From Monosporascus cannonballus (lineage: Eukaryota > Ascomycota > Sordariomycetes > Xylariales): a DNA stretch of 64,000 bases. Below, piece by piece: positions 48,880-61,567 of this stretch. Position 1 is the stretch's first letter. Every line of letters begins with the position of its first letter. The notes under the pieces were generated by a model, which searched no databases, was not told the origin of the DNA, and worked only from the letters and a program-made list of their open reading frames with translations. The stretch is taken from contig QJNS01000001.1 of NCBI GenBank assembly GCA_004154925.1, positions 806,001 through 870,000 on the forward strand, read 5' to 3'. Made by a program: the position numbers and the translations under genes.

Positions 48880-49447
48880 TTAATAGGGTAACACTTTTTA
48901 CGGCACGGAACCAGGGCTTATAGAACTAGGAACTATTTACAAAACGAACTAGAACCAGATTAAATGTTTTAATTGTAATAAGAAAGGACATAAAATAGCA
49001 TGGTACAAGGCACTTAAGAAACTGTGTCAAAACAACTAAAAATCTATACCTAAGGGATAATCCAGAAAAAATCAGAAAAACGAAAGTAAATCTATTAACA
49101 TAATTTAGCCTAAGTATATACCAGGTCTCCCGCAACGAAAAGTACAATAAGGGATATAAAAACTCAGAAAACTAGCTTAATAAATATCGCAAGTATAATG
49201 AAAAATATCATAAGGATAATTGCACGAATATTAGGATTAAATAAAAGAATCTGTTTCGGAACCCTTGATTAATACGGCAAAATACATATTATATATTGTC
49301 GACGACGAGAATATCCCGATTACGCAAAATAGAAATAATATATTTACGGACGAATTACCCGTATATATTATAAAGGATTCGATTTTCCAAACCGTACCGA
49401 AAATAACAAAAACGATAAACAATACTATTAATACTTTCGATCTATAG
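48880..49447 (+). pseudogene. Element B gag C-terminus: CCHC knuckle and linker
   Basis: The plus strand at 48965-49006 encodes CFNCNKKGHKIAWY, a retroviral-type CCHC nucleocapsid knuckle whose last Cys is Tyr (TGC to TAC). The frame then passes stops to an open 60-codon stretch (49265-49447), INTAKYILYIVDDENIPITQ to FQTVPKITK. This matches element A (19300-19510) and D (56235-56420) and is the gag-protease linker of this family. It resumes the B gag cut at about 39910. Confidence 0.72.
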
Positions 49448-50699
49448 CCGTAAGAAATATGTAGTAACTGGCCGAAATAAAAGGTTGGCCCGAAAAAGGA
49501 TAATGCCCGTAAAAGAATTCTTTTTGTTATTATAGATAATATAATTACAAAACGGAAAAGGAGTTAATCTAGTATATAATAAAAATATATTGCTAAAACA
49601 TTATTATAAATTTCCATTTTGAATTAGTATTTATTATATATCATAATAAAAAAAGCCATTAAACAATATATTAATTTATAAATAAGTTTTTAAACGATAA
49701 TTACGATAACGTATAATAAGATATAATTAAAATTATGACATTATAATTTACATAACAAGGAAAAGAATTATAATAAAATTAAAAATAATTAATATAATTC
49801 GAAAAAATAATATGCCGGTAATAACAACAAATAGAGTATCTTAATACACTAAATGCAGAAATACAAATAAAATTAGATAAACTCGAATAAGAATTTAAGA
49901 AACTTATTTGTAAAAAAGCCGCAAAATAACGAAACCTAGAGGAATTAGAAAGCATTCCCGAAAAAGGCTTTAAATGCGATAATAAAAACAGTTAATAATT
50001 TTATTATTTTAAATACACAAATTGAAACGTATTAATATACCGTCATAATGGATTACAAATCTTTAAATAAAAAGTTTGTTATATTAAATATAATTAATAA
50101 GTTTAAATTGTTATGAAAAAATAAGTTAAAACCTTACATAACGATAAATGCCGAAAGTTAGAAATTCGCTTACGATAACGGGAAAATTATATGCGAAATT
50201 AATTATTTCTAGATTTTTATTTAAAGAAAATATTAAACACTTGATTTAGATATTATTTTATTTAAAAATTACAATAGAATCTGAAGATTATTATAGATAT
50301 ATTACTATGGAATTTTAATTAATAAAAGGCTTAATTAAATAAAGTTTATTTTATATTTTATTAAAAAATAAATAAAAATTAAGAGTTTAATATTCGACGG
50401 ATAATAGTAACGAATATAGGCATAAGGATACGACAGAAACTTTATTACTTAAAGAGATAAAACATAAAATAGAAATTAAGCGCCAAAAAATACAAGGTAT
50501 CGTTATTATTATCAAAACGAAATTGAAGTAACTAAATAACGATTTAAAATAATATGCCTAAAAGTTAAAAGATTTAATTAATATATTATTATAATATTAT
50601 AAATACGAACAACTTTTCAAAAACCAATTTGATACGAATTATTAAAATATAATAAATAAAATTATAAAATAATTTTTAAAATAGATTGTTAATAAAGTG

Positions 50700-51560
50700 T
50701 TGCCTTATTTATAATTTTAAAGGAAATAAATTATATGTTTTTAAAAGAAATACTTAAAAAATGAATTACAAAAAAAAGTGAAGTTAATTTTCGAAGTTAT
50801 TAACAAAATACTTTATAGTCATTATATTTAAAAAATGGGAGAATTTTAATTTGTAAATAAATATTAATAAATAAACGATATTGTTATTAAAAATTGAATA
50901 TTATAATGTTTAAGTATAAAAATAAAAATTTGATTTTACGGAACTAAATAATTTATAATATTAGATTTTAAAAATAAGTATAACCTTATTAAAATTAAAA
51001 AGAATACGAATAAAACATAATTTTTAAAACGAAATGCAGATTATTTAAGTACTTGATTATATTAATGAGATTTATGAATGTATTAATAGCTTTTTAACGA
51101 ATAATAAATTATATATTACGAAAATTGTTCGAGGTTTTCGTTATATGTTATTTCGACGATATACTTATTTTTTAAAAAATGGAAAAAGCATATGCAAAAT
51201 ACGTTTATAATGTTTTTCAAATTTTATAAGACGTAAAATTATTTATTAACGCAAAAAAAGTTAATTTTATATATAGAAAATAAAATATCTAAAATATTTT
51301 ATTACATTAAAACATATTAAAATAAATCTTAAACAAATCGCTGCAATTATAAAATATCAAACGCTAATTACGGTTAAAAAGGTATAGGCATTTTTGGAAT
51401 TTGCCAATTATTATAGAAAATGTATTCGAAACTTTAACAAAATAATTATATGTTTAACGAACTTTACGACAGAACAATTTAAATAAACGTTTAAAATATA
51501 AAAAATGTTTTAAGATATTAAGAATATAATTATTAATAAGCTAGTATTAATTATATACGA
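50700..51560 (+). pseudogene. Element B reverse transcriptase
   Basis: The plus strand around 51134-51200 encodes VFVICYFDDILIF, with YFDD at 51149-51160 (both Asp intact), followed by a stop and KMEKAYAKYVYNVFQIL. This is the RT palm and its helix. It is followed by a thumb-like part with FLEFANYYRKC (about 51395-51430). Same order as in A. Stops interrupt the frame. Confidence 0.8.
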
Positions 51561-53284
51561 TTTAAAATTCCATATTAAGTTAAAAACCGATATTTCAGAT
51601 TATATATTAAGCATAATAATCGGATAACAAAACGATTAAGAAGAATTACGCCTTATTATTTTTTTTCGTATAAATAAAAAGAAACCGAATTTAATCACGG
51701 TATTCTAAGTAAGGAATATATGGCCATTATTATAGCATTTTGAGAATTTAAGTATTTTTTAAAGGGAAATTTGTACCAAATTTAAGTTTATACGGATTAT
51801 TAAAATCTTACTCGATTTATTACGATTAAAGAATTTATAAGACGATAATTTCGTTAGGTAATAAAATTGGCGAATTTCGATTTTGTTATTTTTATAGGAA
51901 AAACTTAGAAAATGGCAAAGCAAATATTTTAAGCAGGTAATTAAACCTTAAAAAGAGATTGATTAAAATTAGCTATATAATTTTTGAGATTATTATAAAA
52001 GGATATTTGTGCCTGTAACAAATTGGGATAATTTAAGTAATACCTTTTGATATGTACCGGAAAATCGAGCAATATAACGACGGTTTCCTAAAAAACTAAA
52101 GAAATAAATAAAATATAAATTCCAAAACAGTACCAAAAGATTTTAGTGCGAAAAATATACGAATATTAGTTATACGGATACCTAGGGATTTATAAAACCT
52201 TAAAACGGCTTTAACGTATATATTCCTTTTTTAAAATGAAATTAACAATATAAAAAATTCTACGGTAATACGAAATTTACGCCAAAATAAAGGCTTGACG
52301 TTATAAGCTATATAAAATATTATAGCCATTATTAACCGTAAAATAACCATAATATTAAATTATATTAGATTTTATTATTATATTTTTTATATCAAAAAAT
52401 ATTCAGTTATAAAAATATGTTATAATAATACTTTTATAATTATTAACCGATTTGCGAAAGTTTCTTATTTTTTATTATATTATAAGAATACGAATGCCAA
52501 ATAAATAACATATATTTTTCCAGATATATTTTTAATATATATGAATCATTAATAAAAACTATATTAAATAAAAAATCGATATTTGTATTTAAGTTTTCAT
52601 AAAGTTTTTTAATATAAATCGGAATACATTATAAATTATTTAATGTTTTTAAATTATAAATATATAACTAAACAAAACGACCGAATTGAATTTTAAAAAC
52701 TTATTTATAATATTATAATAATTAGAAATAAAATAATTAAGTTAAAAAGTTATTTATTATTTAATTAATTTATAATACCAGTTATTATAAAAGTATTAAA
52801 ACGATATTTATGAACGTAAATTTTGGTTTTATTTTCAAAGTTTATAAAAAAGCACGTAATAATAATTCAAATAATACCAAAATGATTTTTAGATTAGAAT
52901 AATTATAATAGCTATATTAGAAAATAAAGATAAAATTAGAATTCGTACGAAATTAAATAACTAAATATTATAATTAAAATAAGTTAAAAAATTAATTTTC
53001 GAAAAAAGAAAGATAGCTTTTTTCGTTAGAAAAATATTTAAACCAAATAACTTAATAAACAATTCGATTTTAAATATATCGGTTTATATAAAATCGTTAA
53101 AAGAATTTTAAACACATTTTTAATTCAAACCTTTATTAAAAAATAAATTATATTTAATTTTTTGTTTTCTTTATTTAAATTAACAATAAATATAAATAAA
53201 ATATATACGGTATAAAATGATATAAAAATAAAAAAATATATAAGGTGGAAAAGACTTTGGATATCTAGAAATAAAACGGATTTA

Positions 53285-53760
53285 CCTAATACCTAATTAA
53301 ATGGAAAAAGTACCCGAATTTCGAAAATATCTAAAAATCTGCTAAAATTCTTATTGGCTTCTAACGTCTATTAAAGAACTTTTATTAATAACAATAAGCG
53401 CGTCCTAGTTAACGGTCGACCAGTTGATAGCCGGGATATCGGGCCAGTCGACCGCGGCTTACGTTAACGTGGTAGCCGTAACGATAGCCTCTAATTATTT
53501 TTGTTTCTTTTCGAAACGTTCAAACTTTTCCATAATTTCCGCATCCTAGATATCCCGACGAAATATCTCGATATTACGGTTATAAAAAAGTTTTTTCTGT
53601 TTTCGCAAACGGTTTAAATAACTAAATAATTTATTTAAACGTTATTGTGTTTGTAACAGTATTTTTAGTAATACGTTTTTTATATTTTAAAAAGTCTTTT
53701 TATAATACATTTGTTATATTTAAATTCAAATAAACCAAAAATTCATAAGAATCTCCGTAT
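53285..53760 (-). pseudogene. Antisense ORF at the 3' end of element B
   Basis: The minus strand, opposite to gag-pol, can be read for over 130 codons with only RIP-type stops. In order: LNKLFSYLNRLRKQKKLFY, NIEIFRRDI, DAEIMEKFERFEKKQK, LEAIVTATTLT, AAVDWPDIPAINWSTVN, DALIVINKSSLIDVRSQ, then QIFRYFRNSGTFS. It is charged and coiled-coil-like in the middle.. The same frame exists at the same place in A (8431-8542, plus) and D (about 60040-60480, minus). A separate open stretch on this strand starts inside the LTR (54038-53700). Function unknown. Confidence 0.45.
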
Positions 53761-53992
53761 TTAATATAAAGTACACATTTTTCCGAACAGTAATAAACCT
53801 TGCAAATTTTGTTCTTTAATTTGTAACGCAAATAAGAAAAGTTGGATAATATAGTAAAACAAAAGCGATTAATACATTTTGAAAAAGCTAAAACGTTAAT
53901 ACGCTTGCGAAAATAACGTTTATTAATACGACCTAATATAATAAATATAAAAAAAAGGTTATTTACCAAAAATCTTAAAAAAGAGAAGATCG

Positions 53993-54411
53993 TATTATAA
54001 CTTAACGGTCTTGGTCTTTTACGGACGGTCGGAGCCACAGGAAAAACTAGCCCCGATCCACGCCAAAAAAATTACGTAACTGGCTTAATAAGCTTAAACA
54101 TTGTGATTGGCTTAGAGACGTTAAGCTAGTAAAGCCATGAAAAACTTAAAAGGGCTTAAAAGAACTTAATTAATAAAACGTTTTTAAACCAGTTTAAAAT
54201 ACTTTAAGCTAAAACGAAAATATATACGCTTATTATTTCTATAATTTAAATATTTTGAACTCGCAATATAATATCGTTATCTAAAGCACCCTTGGTATTA
54301 CGAAACGTAATACAATTACTATATTTATTGCTTAGTTTCCCATAATATTCCTGTTAACATAAATCTATACGACAAAGGTTTAATAATCAATTAAACCGTT
54401 TCACCGTTATA
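53993..54411 (+). repeat. Element B 3' LTR
   Basis: It starts TATTATAACTTAACGG (the initial TG is mutated to TA) after a purine tract. It matches 39125-39542 throughout. Confidence 0.8.
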
Positions 54412-54576
54412 TTAATATGTTTTATAATATATAACGTTAGTATTAAATTTATTATATTTTAATATATTAAAAGAAAATAAAACATAATTACGTATTAAGG
54501 TTAAAAATTTATTTAATAATCGATTTTTTTTTCGACATTAATTTTTATAAATTAAAAATAATATTAAATTAAACAC
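54412..54576. other. Short AT-rich spacer between elements B and D
   Basis: No gene or repeat end recognised. Confidence 0.5.
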
Positions 54577-54581
54577 ATTTA

Positions 54582-54975
54582 TATTATAACCTGATAATCT
54601 TAAATTTTTTACGGCTAATCGGGCCTAGGAAAAAATAAGCCTTAACCATTGCCAAAAAATTACGTACTCGGCTTAAAGGTTTTAAAATGCCAAATATCTT
54701 AAACCTTTTAAGCCGGCAAAAATATTTAAAGGGTTTAACAAAATCAAAGGTTTAAGCCGTTTAAATATTTTAAATTAAAACGAAAATATATACATTTATT
54801 ATTTTTATAATTTAAATAATTTTAATTTATAATAAAATATCGTTATCTAAAATACTTTTCATATTATGAAACGTAATACGTTATAATTTTTATTATTTAG
54901 ACTTTTACGATATTTCTATTAATATAAATTCGTACAATTAAGATTTAAGAATAAATTAAATTTTTAACCGTTATA
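54582..54975 (+). repeat. Element D 5' LTR
   Basis: It starts TATTATAACC (TG mutated to TA) and matches 60678-61072. Confidence 0.82.
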
Positions 54976-57879
54976 TATTATAGATTTTTATTTAATAATA
55001 CTGTTAAAATTTAAGCAATATAACGGATATTATATTTATTAATAAATGACCTAAACAATTTATTTTTCAGATTTTTAATTACTTAAATACTAAAATAAAA
55101 TCCAAAGAAAAAAAGAAAAACTTTATTTTTTTACGAAAAAGATTTTTCGGTAATTAAATGCCATAAATAAATATATTATTTAACTTAAAAAGAATAATAA
55201 TAATTTTACGGCGTTTTTCTAAATCGGAAAGCCTTTTTAAGCAAATTAAGTTATTCAGTTAAATTTTATTAAAAAACTAACAAGAAATTTCTACGTTTTA
55301 AATTAAGATTTTTGATAAAATTTTAATTAAATTATAATTATTTTTAATTTAATATTAAGTATTTTTTAGCTATTTTTTCATTTAGCTTATTATATTTATT
55401 ATACGAATAAAATTTATAATGAAACGATTTACCGGAAATACGGTTATTTAATTTGACTTTATTATAAAGAAATACATTACTTTATTAGACAAAATATAAA
55501 ACTCAAAAATAATATATATTTATAATAACTATAAATAATTTAGAAAAATATTAACAAACGGTTTTAAAATAATAAAGAAATTTAGAAATTAAAATATACA
55601 GTTAATAATTACGATAAAAAATTATTTTTTAATTATAATAATACATTAATTCAATTAATTACTAAATTAAATTAAAAATTAAAAATATTAATAATTAAAT
55701 ATTTTAATAACTTAAAAAATATAAAATATTTTTTTAAGTTTAATCGGCTTAATTATGTATTTAATTATATTATTATAATGATTAATATTAATAATTCATA
55801 ATACGTATAATATATTAAAAATATTAAAAATTTAAGTTTCGATGTACGGCTAATATTAACGTTTTTTTACATAATAATATTTTTTATAATACAGAATTAA
55901 AATTTATAAAATTAAAAAGTATTTTAAAAAAATAAAACTAAATTACATATTATAATTATAACAAAATATGATATAAAATAACATAATATAAAAAACTTAA
56001 AAAGCCTAATTAAAAAAATTAAAAAATAATATTTCAAAAATAATTTAAAAATATTAAAAATAACGGAAATAAATTTATTAATATAATTTAACTTATAAAT
56101 ATATTAGATTTCCTATAACGAGAAATTTGATAAGAAATGCAAAAGAATAAAAGGCTAATTTAATAAATATTACAAATATAATAAAGAATATTTTAAAAAT
56201 AATGACGCAAAGATTAAAATGAAATAAAAGAATTTTATTCCACAACTTTAAATAAATAGAGTAAAATATATACAATATATTATCGACGATAAAAATACCC
56301 TAATTACGAAAAATGGAAATAATATACTTATAAACACATTACTTATATATTTTATAAAGAATATAATTTTCCAAATCGTATCGAAAATAATAAAAATAAT
56401 AAATAATAATATTAATATCTTTATTCCGTAATTTTAAAAAATATTTAATTATTAACCGAAATACAAAGTTTTTTTAAAAGGAAATAATATTTATAAAAAG
56501 CTTTTTATGATTATTATTAATAATATAATTATTAAATAAAAAAAATTAAATTAGCATATTATAAAAAATATTATTAAAACGTTATTACAAATTTTTATGT
56601 TTAATTAATATTTATTATAAACCTTTATTAAAAAATGATTAGAAAATCCGTTAATTTATAAACACTTTTAAAACAATATTTAAAATACCAAATAATAAAA
56701 TATAATTATAAATCTAAAAAGATAATATATTCGATAAAAAGAAATTATAATAAAACGAAAATTAATTAATATAACTTAAAAGAATAATATGCCGGAAATA
56801 ATAATAAATTTAATAATTTAATACGTTAAATACAAAAATATAAATAAATTTAATAAATTTAAATAAAAATTATTTATAATTTTATTATTTTAAATATACA
56901 AATCGGAATTTATTAATCTATCGTAATATTAGATTATAAAACGTTAAACGGAAATTATATTAAATTCAATATAATTATTAAATTTAAATTATTTTAAAAA
57001 ATATAAATTAAACCTTTATATCATAACGAATATAGAAGATTAAGATTTTATTTATAATAATGGGAAAATTATATACAAAATTAATAATGTCGGAATTTAT
57101 ATTTAAAAATAATATTAAATAATTAATTTCGATATCGTTTTATATATTAATTATAATATAAGTGTAATATTACTATAAATACGTCAATATAAATTGTTTT
57201 CATAAAAGAATAAATTAAATAAATTTTATACTGTCTTGTATTAATAAATAAAAAAACCTTAATATTAAATTAATAATAATAATAAATATGAATTTAAAGA
57301 TACGATAAGAATCTTATTATTTAAAAAATATAATATATTATTATGATTATAAAATTAAAATTAAAATAATTATATAATAATTTAACATAATAACTTTAAA
57401 AATTAAAATGTTTAATTAATTTAATATAATATTATAAATATAAATAACTTTTTAAAAATAAATTTAATCTAATATTATTAAAATATAATAAATAAAATTA
57501 TAAAATATTTTTTAAAAACGGATTTTCGATAATATTTTACCTTATTTATAAATTTGACGAAAATAATTTATATATTTTTACAAAATATTTAAAATTTGTT
57601 AAAAAATATGTTTAATCCTAAAAGTTATTAATATAATAGCTTATATTTTTTATATTAAAAAAACAACCAATTACGATATATAGTTAATTAATAATAATAA
57701 AATAATAATATTATTAACAATTAAATATTATTATCCTTAATTACGAAAAAAAAAATTAATTTTATGCAACTAATTAATTTAAAATAATATATTTTTAAAA
57801 TTAATATATTTTTATTCAAATTAAAGAAAACACAAATAGAAAACACTTTTTTAAAATAAAATAGAAATTATTTGAGTAT

Positions 57880-58060
57880 TTAATTATATTAGTAAAATTT
57901 ATGAACATATTAAAAGAATTTTAATATATAATTAATTATATATTACGAAAGGTTTTTATATTTTTATCGTTTATTATTTTAATAATATTTTTATTTTTAT
58001 AAAATCGGAAGAAATAGACATATAAAATATTTTCAAATTTTTTTAAATTTTATAAAATAT
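57880..58060 (+). pseudogene. Element D reverse transcriptase core
   Basis: The plus strand reads VYYFNNIFIFIKSEE around 57969-58013. The active-site YFDD of sister B is YFNN (57975-57986), both Asp lost by G-to-A transitions. Confidence 0.65.
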
Positions 58061-60677
58061 AAAATTATTTATTAATATAAAAAGAATTAATTTAATATAT
58101 AAAAAATAAAAAATTTAAAATATATTATTATTTTAAAATATATTAAAATACATTATAACAAAATTAATATAATTATAAAATAATACATTTTAATAATATT
58201 TATAAATATATAAATATTTTTTGGATTCGCTAATTATTATAAAAGATTTATTCAGAATTTTAATAAAATAATGTACCTTTAATAAATATTATAAAAAAGT
58301 TTTAAGTAAAATTTAAATACGAAAAAGTTATTTTAAAACATAAAGAATATAATAATTAATAAATTAATATTAATTATATATAAATTAAAACGTTTTATTA
58401 AATTATAAATTAATATTTTACATTACGTATTAAAAGGAATAATTAAATACTGAAGTTATTAAAGCGAATTATAACTTCTTACGTTTTTTTATAAATTAAA
58501 AAAAAATTTAAATATAATATTTTACAAAAGAAATTTTTAACAATTATCATGGTATTTTAAAAATTTAAATACTTTTTAAACGAAAATTTATATTAACGTA
58601 AAATTTATATAAATTATTAAATTTTTATGAAATTTATTGTCATTAAAGAATTTATAAAATAATAATTTTATTACGCGAAACATTTAACGAATTTCAAATT
58701 TATTTTTATTTATAAAAAGAATTTAAAAAATAACAAAATAAATACCTTCAATAAATAACGAAATTTCGAAACAAAATTAATTAAAATTAATTATATAATT
58801 TTTAATATTTTCATAAAAAGATATTTACGTTAATCATAACTTATAATAATTCGGGTAATACTTCTTAATATATATTAAAAAATTTAATAATATAATAATG
58901 GTTTTTTAAAAAAATTTAAAAAACGAATAAAATATAACTTTTAAAAAACGTTTTAAAAAGTGTAATATAAAATACGCATAAATATTAATTTTAGGGATAT
59001 TTAAGGATTTATAAAACTTTAAAACGGCTTTAATATATATCTTTTTTTAAATTAAAATTAATAATATAAAACATTATATAATAATATAATATTTATGTTA
59101 AAATACAGGTTCGACGACATGAATCATACGAAAAATTATAATTATTATTAATTGCAAAATAATTATAATATTTAATAATATTTAATTTTATTATTAAACT
59201 TTTGTATCAAATTATTTAATTAGAAAAATATTTTATAAAAATAATTTTATAATTATTAATTAATTTACAAAACTTTTTATTTTTTAATATTTTACGAAAA
59301 TATAAACGTTAAATAAATAACATATTTTTTTTCAAAATACTTTTAATATATACGGATTATTAATTAAAGTTATTTTATATAAAAAATCGATACTTATATT
59401 TAAATTGTAATAACATTTAATAATATAAATTAATTTAAATTATAAGTTATTAAATACATATATAAACCTTAAATAAATAGATAAATAAAAATAATAAATT
59501 AAATTTTGAGAATTTATTTATAATATTATATTAATTACGAATAAAATAATTAGATTAAAAATTATTTATTATTTCATTAATTTATAATATTAATTCATAT
59601 AAAAATATTAAAATAATTTTTACGTAAAAGTAATTACGATAATTATATTAAAAAATAAAATTAAAATTAAAATTCGTACGAAATTAAATAAATAAATATC
59701 ATAATTAAAAAACGTCAAAAATATTAATTATTAAAAAAAGGGAAATAATATTCCGTATTATAAAAAATATTTAAGCAAAAATAATTTATAAAAATTTCGA
59801 TTTTAAATATACTAATTTAAATAAAATTATTAAAATAAATCTTGAAAAATAATTATTAATTGAAATTTTTATTAAAAATTAAATTCTTTTTAATTCTTTA
59901 CGTTTTTCTTTATATTAATATTAAATATAATTAAAATATATAGGATATAAAATAATATAAAAATAAAAATAAATAAATATACGGAATAAAAAAATTCTTA
60001 ATATACAAAAATAAAACAAATTTATCTAATACCTAATTAAATAAAAAAAAATACCCGGATTTTGAAAATATCTGAAAATTTGCCAAAAGCTTTATTAATA
60101 TTTAATATTTATTAAAAGGTTTTTATTAACGATAACGAGCATATCTTAATTAATAGCTAACTAATTAATAACCGGAATATCGGGCCAATTAATTACGGTT
60201 TACGTTAACATAATAACTATAACGATAACTTTTAATTATTATTATTTTTTTAAACGTTCGAATTTTTTTATAATTTCCGTACTTTTAATATTATAACGAA
60301 ATATCTTGATATTATAACGACCGAATAATCACCTTTATTTTTACAAACGGTTTAACTTATTAATAATTATTTATAATATTTTTGACCAAAAGCTTTTAAT
60401 ATTTAATTTTTAAAATACCTAAAATATCGTAAAAATCGATATAATAAATATAATACGCATATTTTAAATAATTTTAAATAACTTTATATTTTACATTTTG
60501 CCTTTTATAATAAAAATAAAAAGGTATTTTAAAATTAAAATATTAATACGTTTACGATAACGGGATTTTTCAATACGGCCCGGTATAATAAATATAAAAA
60601 AAGGAAAATTACTTATTAAAAATTAATAACAAATAATTTGATTTTTAAGAACAAAAATCCTGGAAAAGGGAAAATCG

Positions 60678-61072
60678 TATTATAACCTAACGGTCTTAGC
60701 TTCCTTACAGACGGTCGAGCCCACGAAAAAATAAGCCCCGACCACCGTTAAGAAATTACGTAACCGGTTCAAAAATCTCAAGATGCCAAATATCTTAAAC
60801 CCCTTAAACCGGCAAAAATGCTTAAAGGGCTTAACGGGCTTAAGGGTTTAAGCCATTTAAACACCTTAAACCAGAACGAGAATATATACGCTTATTATTT
60901 CCATAATTTAGATAATTTCAGCTTACAATAAAATATCGTTACCCAAAACACCCTTAATATTACGAAACGTAATACGTTACTATATCCATTACTTAGATTC
61001 CCACGATACTTCTGCTAACATAAACCCGTACAACTAAGGTTTAATAGTTGGTTAAATCCTCTAGTTATCACA
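60678..61072 (+). repeat. Element D 3' LTR
   Basis: It ends TTATCACA followed by GTTTA. It has several TTAAG/CTTAA-type short repeats (about 60770-60860). Confidence 0.85.
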
Positions 61073-61077
61073 GTTTA

Positions 61078-61567
61078 TCGAATTATCGAGCTTTTAAAAT
61101 CGGTTCGATACGATCTTATATTATATAAAGCTTTTTATAATTAAGTTCTGGACCCCTCTGTTTGGCTTAAATAATTAAATTTATATGCTTTTTTATAACA
61201 ATGTTTTATATAACTAATATTAAATAATATATAATTAACGTTAATCATTAAAATATTGTTAAAAATGGATTATAAATTTATTTAAATCTCGAGCTTTTGT
61301 AATACGTTACTTAATTAGTTAGTTTAATTCATAACTAAATTAAAACTAACTAGGAAACTAACTAATACTAAAAACTAAGGACTAATTTCGCAACCCTGGT
61401 TAGAAGGTCCTCAGATACGTGCTCTGCATTAATGGGATTTGTCGGTCAACACGCGGTAAATTCCGAAACTGGTCTCTGAATTAGACGTTAAATGTTAAAT
61501 AATAAGGCATTATTGGTTTTAATCTTGTTGAGATCTCAATCAATCCTTGCTCCCACGTCGCTCTTGT
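61078..61567. other. Transition zone from AT-rich repeat block to gene-rich DNA
   Basis: AT-rich up to about 61385, then normal composition. A hairpin-like inverted repeat, TAGTTAGTTTAATT against AATTAAAACTAACTA, spans about 61316-61353. The part after 61390 is presumably the 3' UTR of the oxidoreductase gene. No coding frame. Confidence 0.5.

Larger units (their letters stand above)
39125..54411 (+). mobile_element. Element B: Ty3/Gypsy retrotransposon, plus strand, interrupted by other elements
   Basis: LTRs at 39125-39542 and 53993-54411 match each other and the LTRs of D, and more distantly those of A. Left of the interruption is the gag start (to about 39910), colinear with A. Right of it are the gag end with knuckle (48965-49006), linker, reverse transcriptase with intact YFDD (51149-51160) and a 3' region. 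A purine tract AAAAAAGAGAAGAT abuts the right LTR. Target duplication is not clear: TTATG precedes the left LTR, and the right flank does not match it exactly. B sits 10 bases from the phosphatase start, so it also disrupted that gene's promoter. Confidence 0.82.
54582..61072 (+). mobile_element. Element D: complete Ty3/Gypsy retrotransposon, plus strand, extreme RIP
   Basis: LTRs at 54582-54975 and 60678-61072 (395 bp) are flanked by ATTTA (54577-54581) and GTTTA (61073-61077), a 5-bp duplication differing by one G-to-A change. A purine tract GGAAAAGGGAAAAT precedes the 3' LTR. The interior is colinear with B: linker at 56235-56420, and reverse transcriptase with YFNN in place of YFDD (57975-57986). 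It is 6.49 kb, so it is uninterrupted. It is the most AT-rich member of the family here. Confidence 0.88.

Noticed and set aside
53700..54038. 112-codon minus-strand ORF beginning in the B LTR, taken as a separate host gene
   Set aside because: It lies wholly within element B and its LTR. It is considered only as a possible 5' part of the antisense ORF.
39120..54419. Target duplication for element B (TTATG against ATATG)
   Set aside because: One mismatch and uncertain LTR end make this no better than chance.
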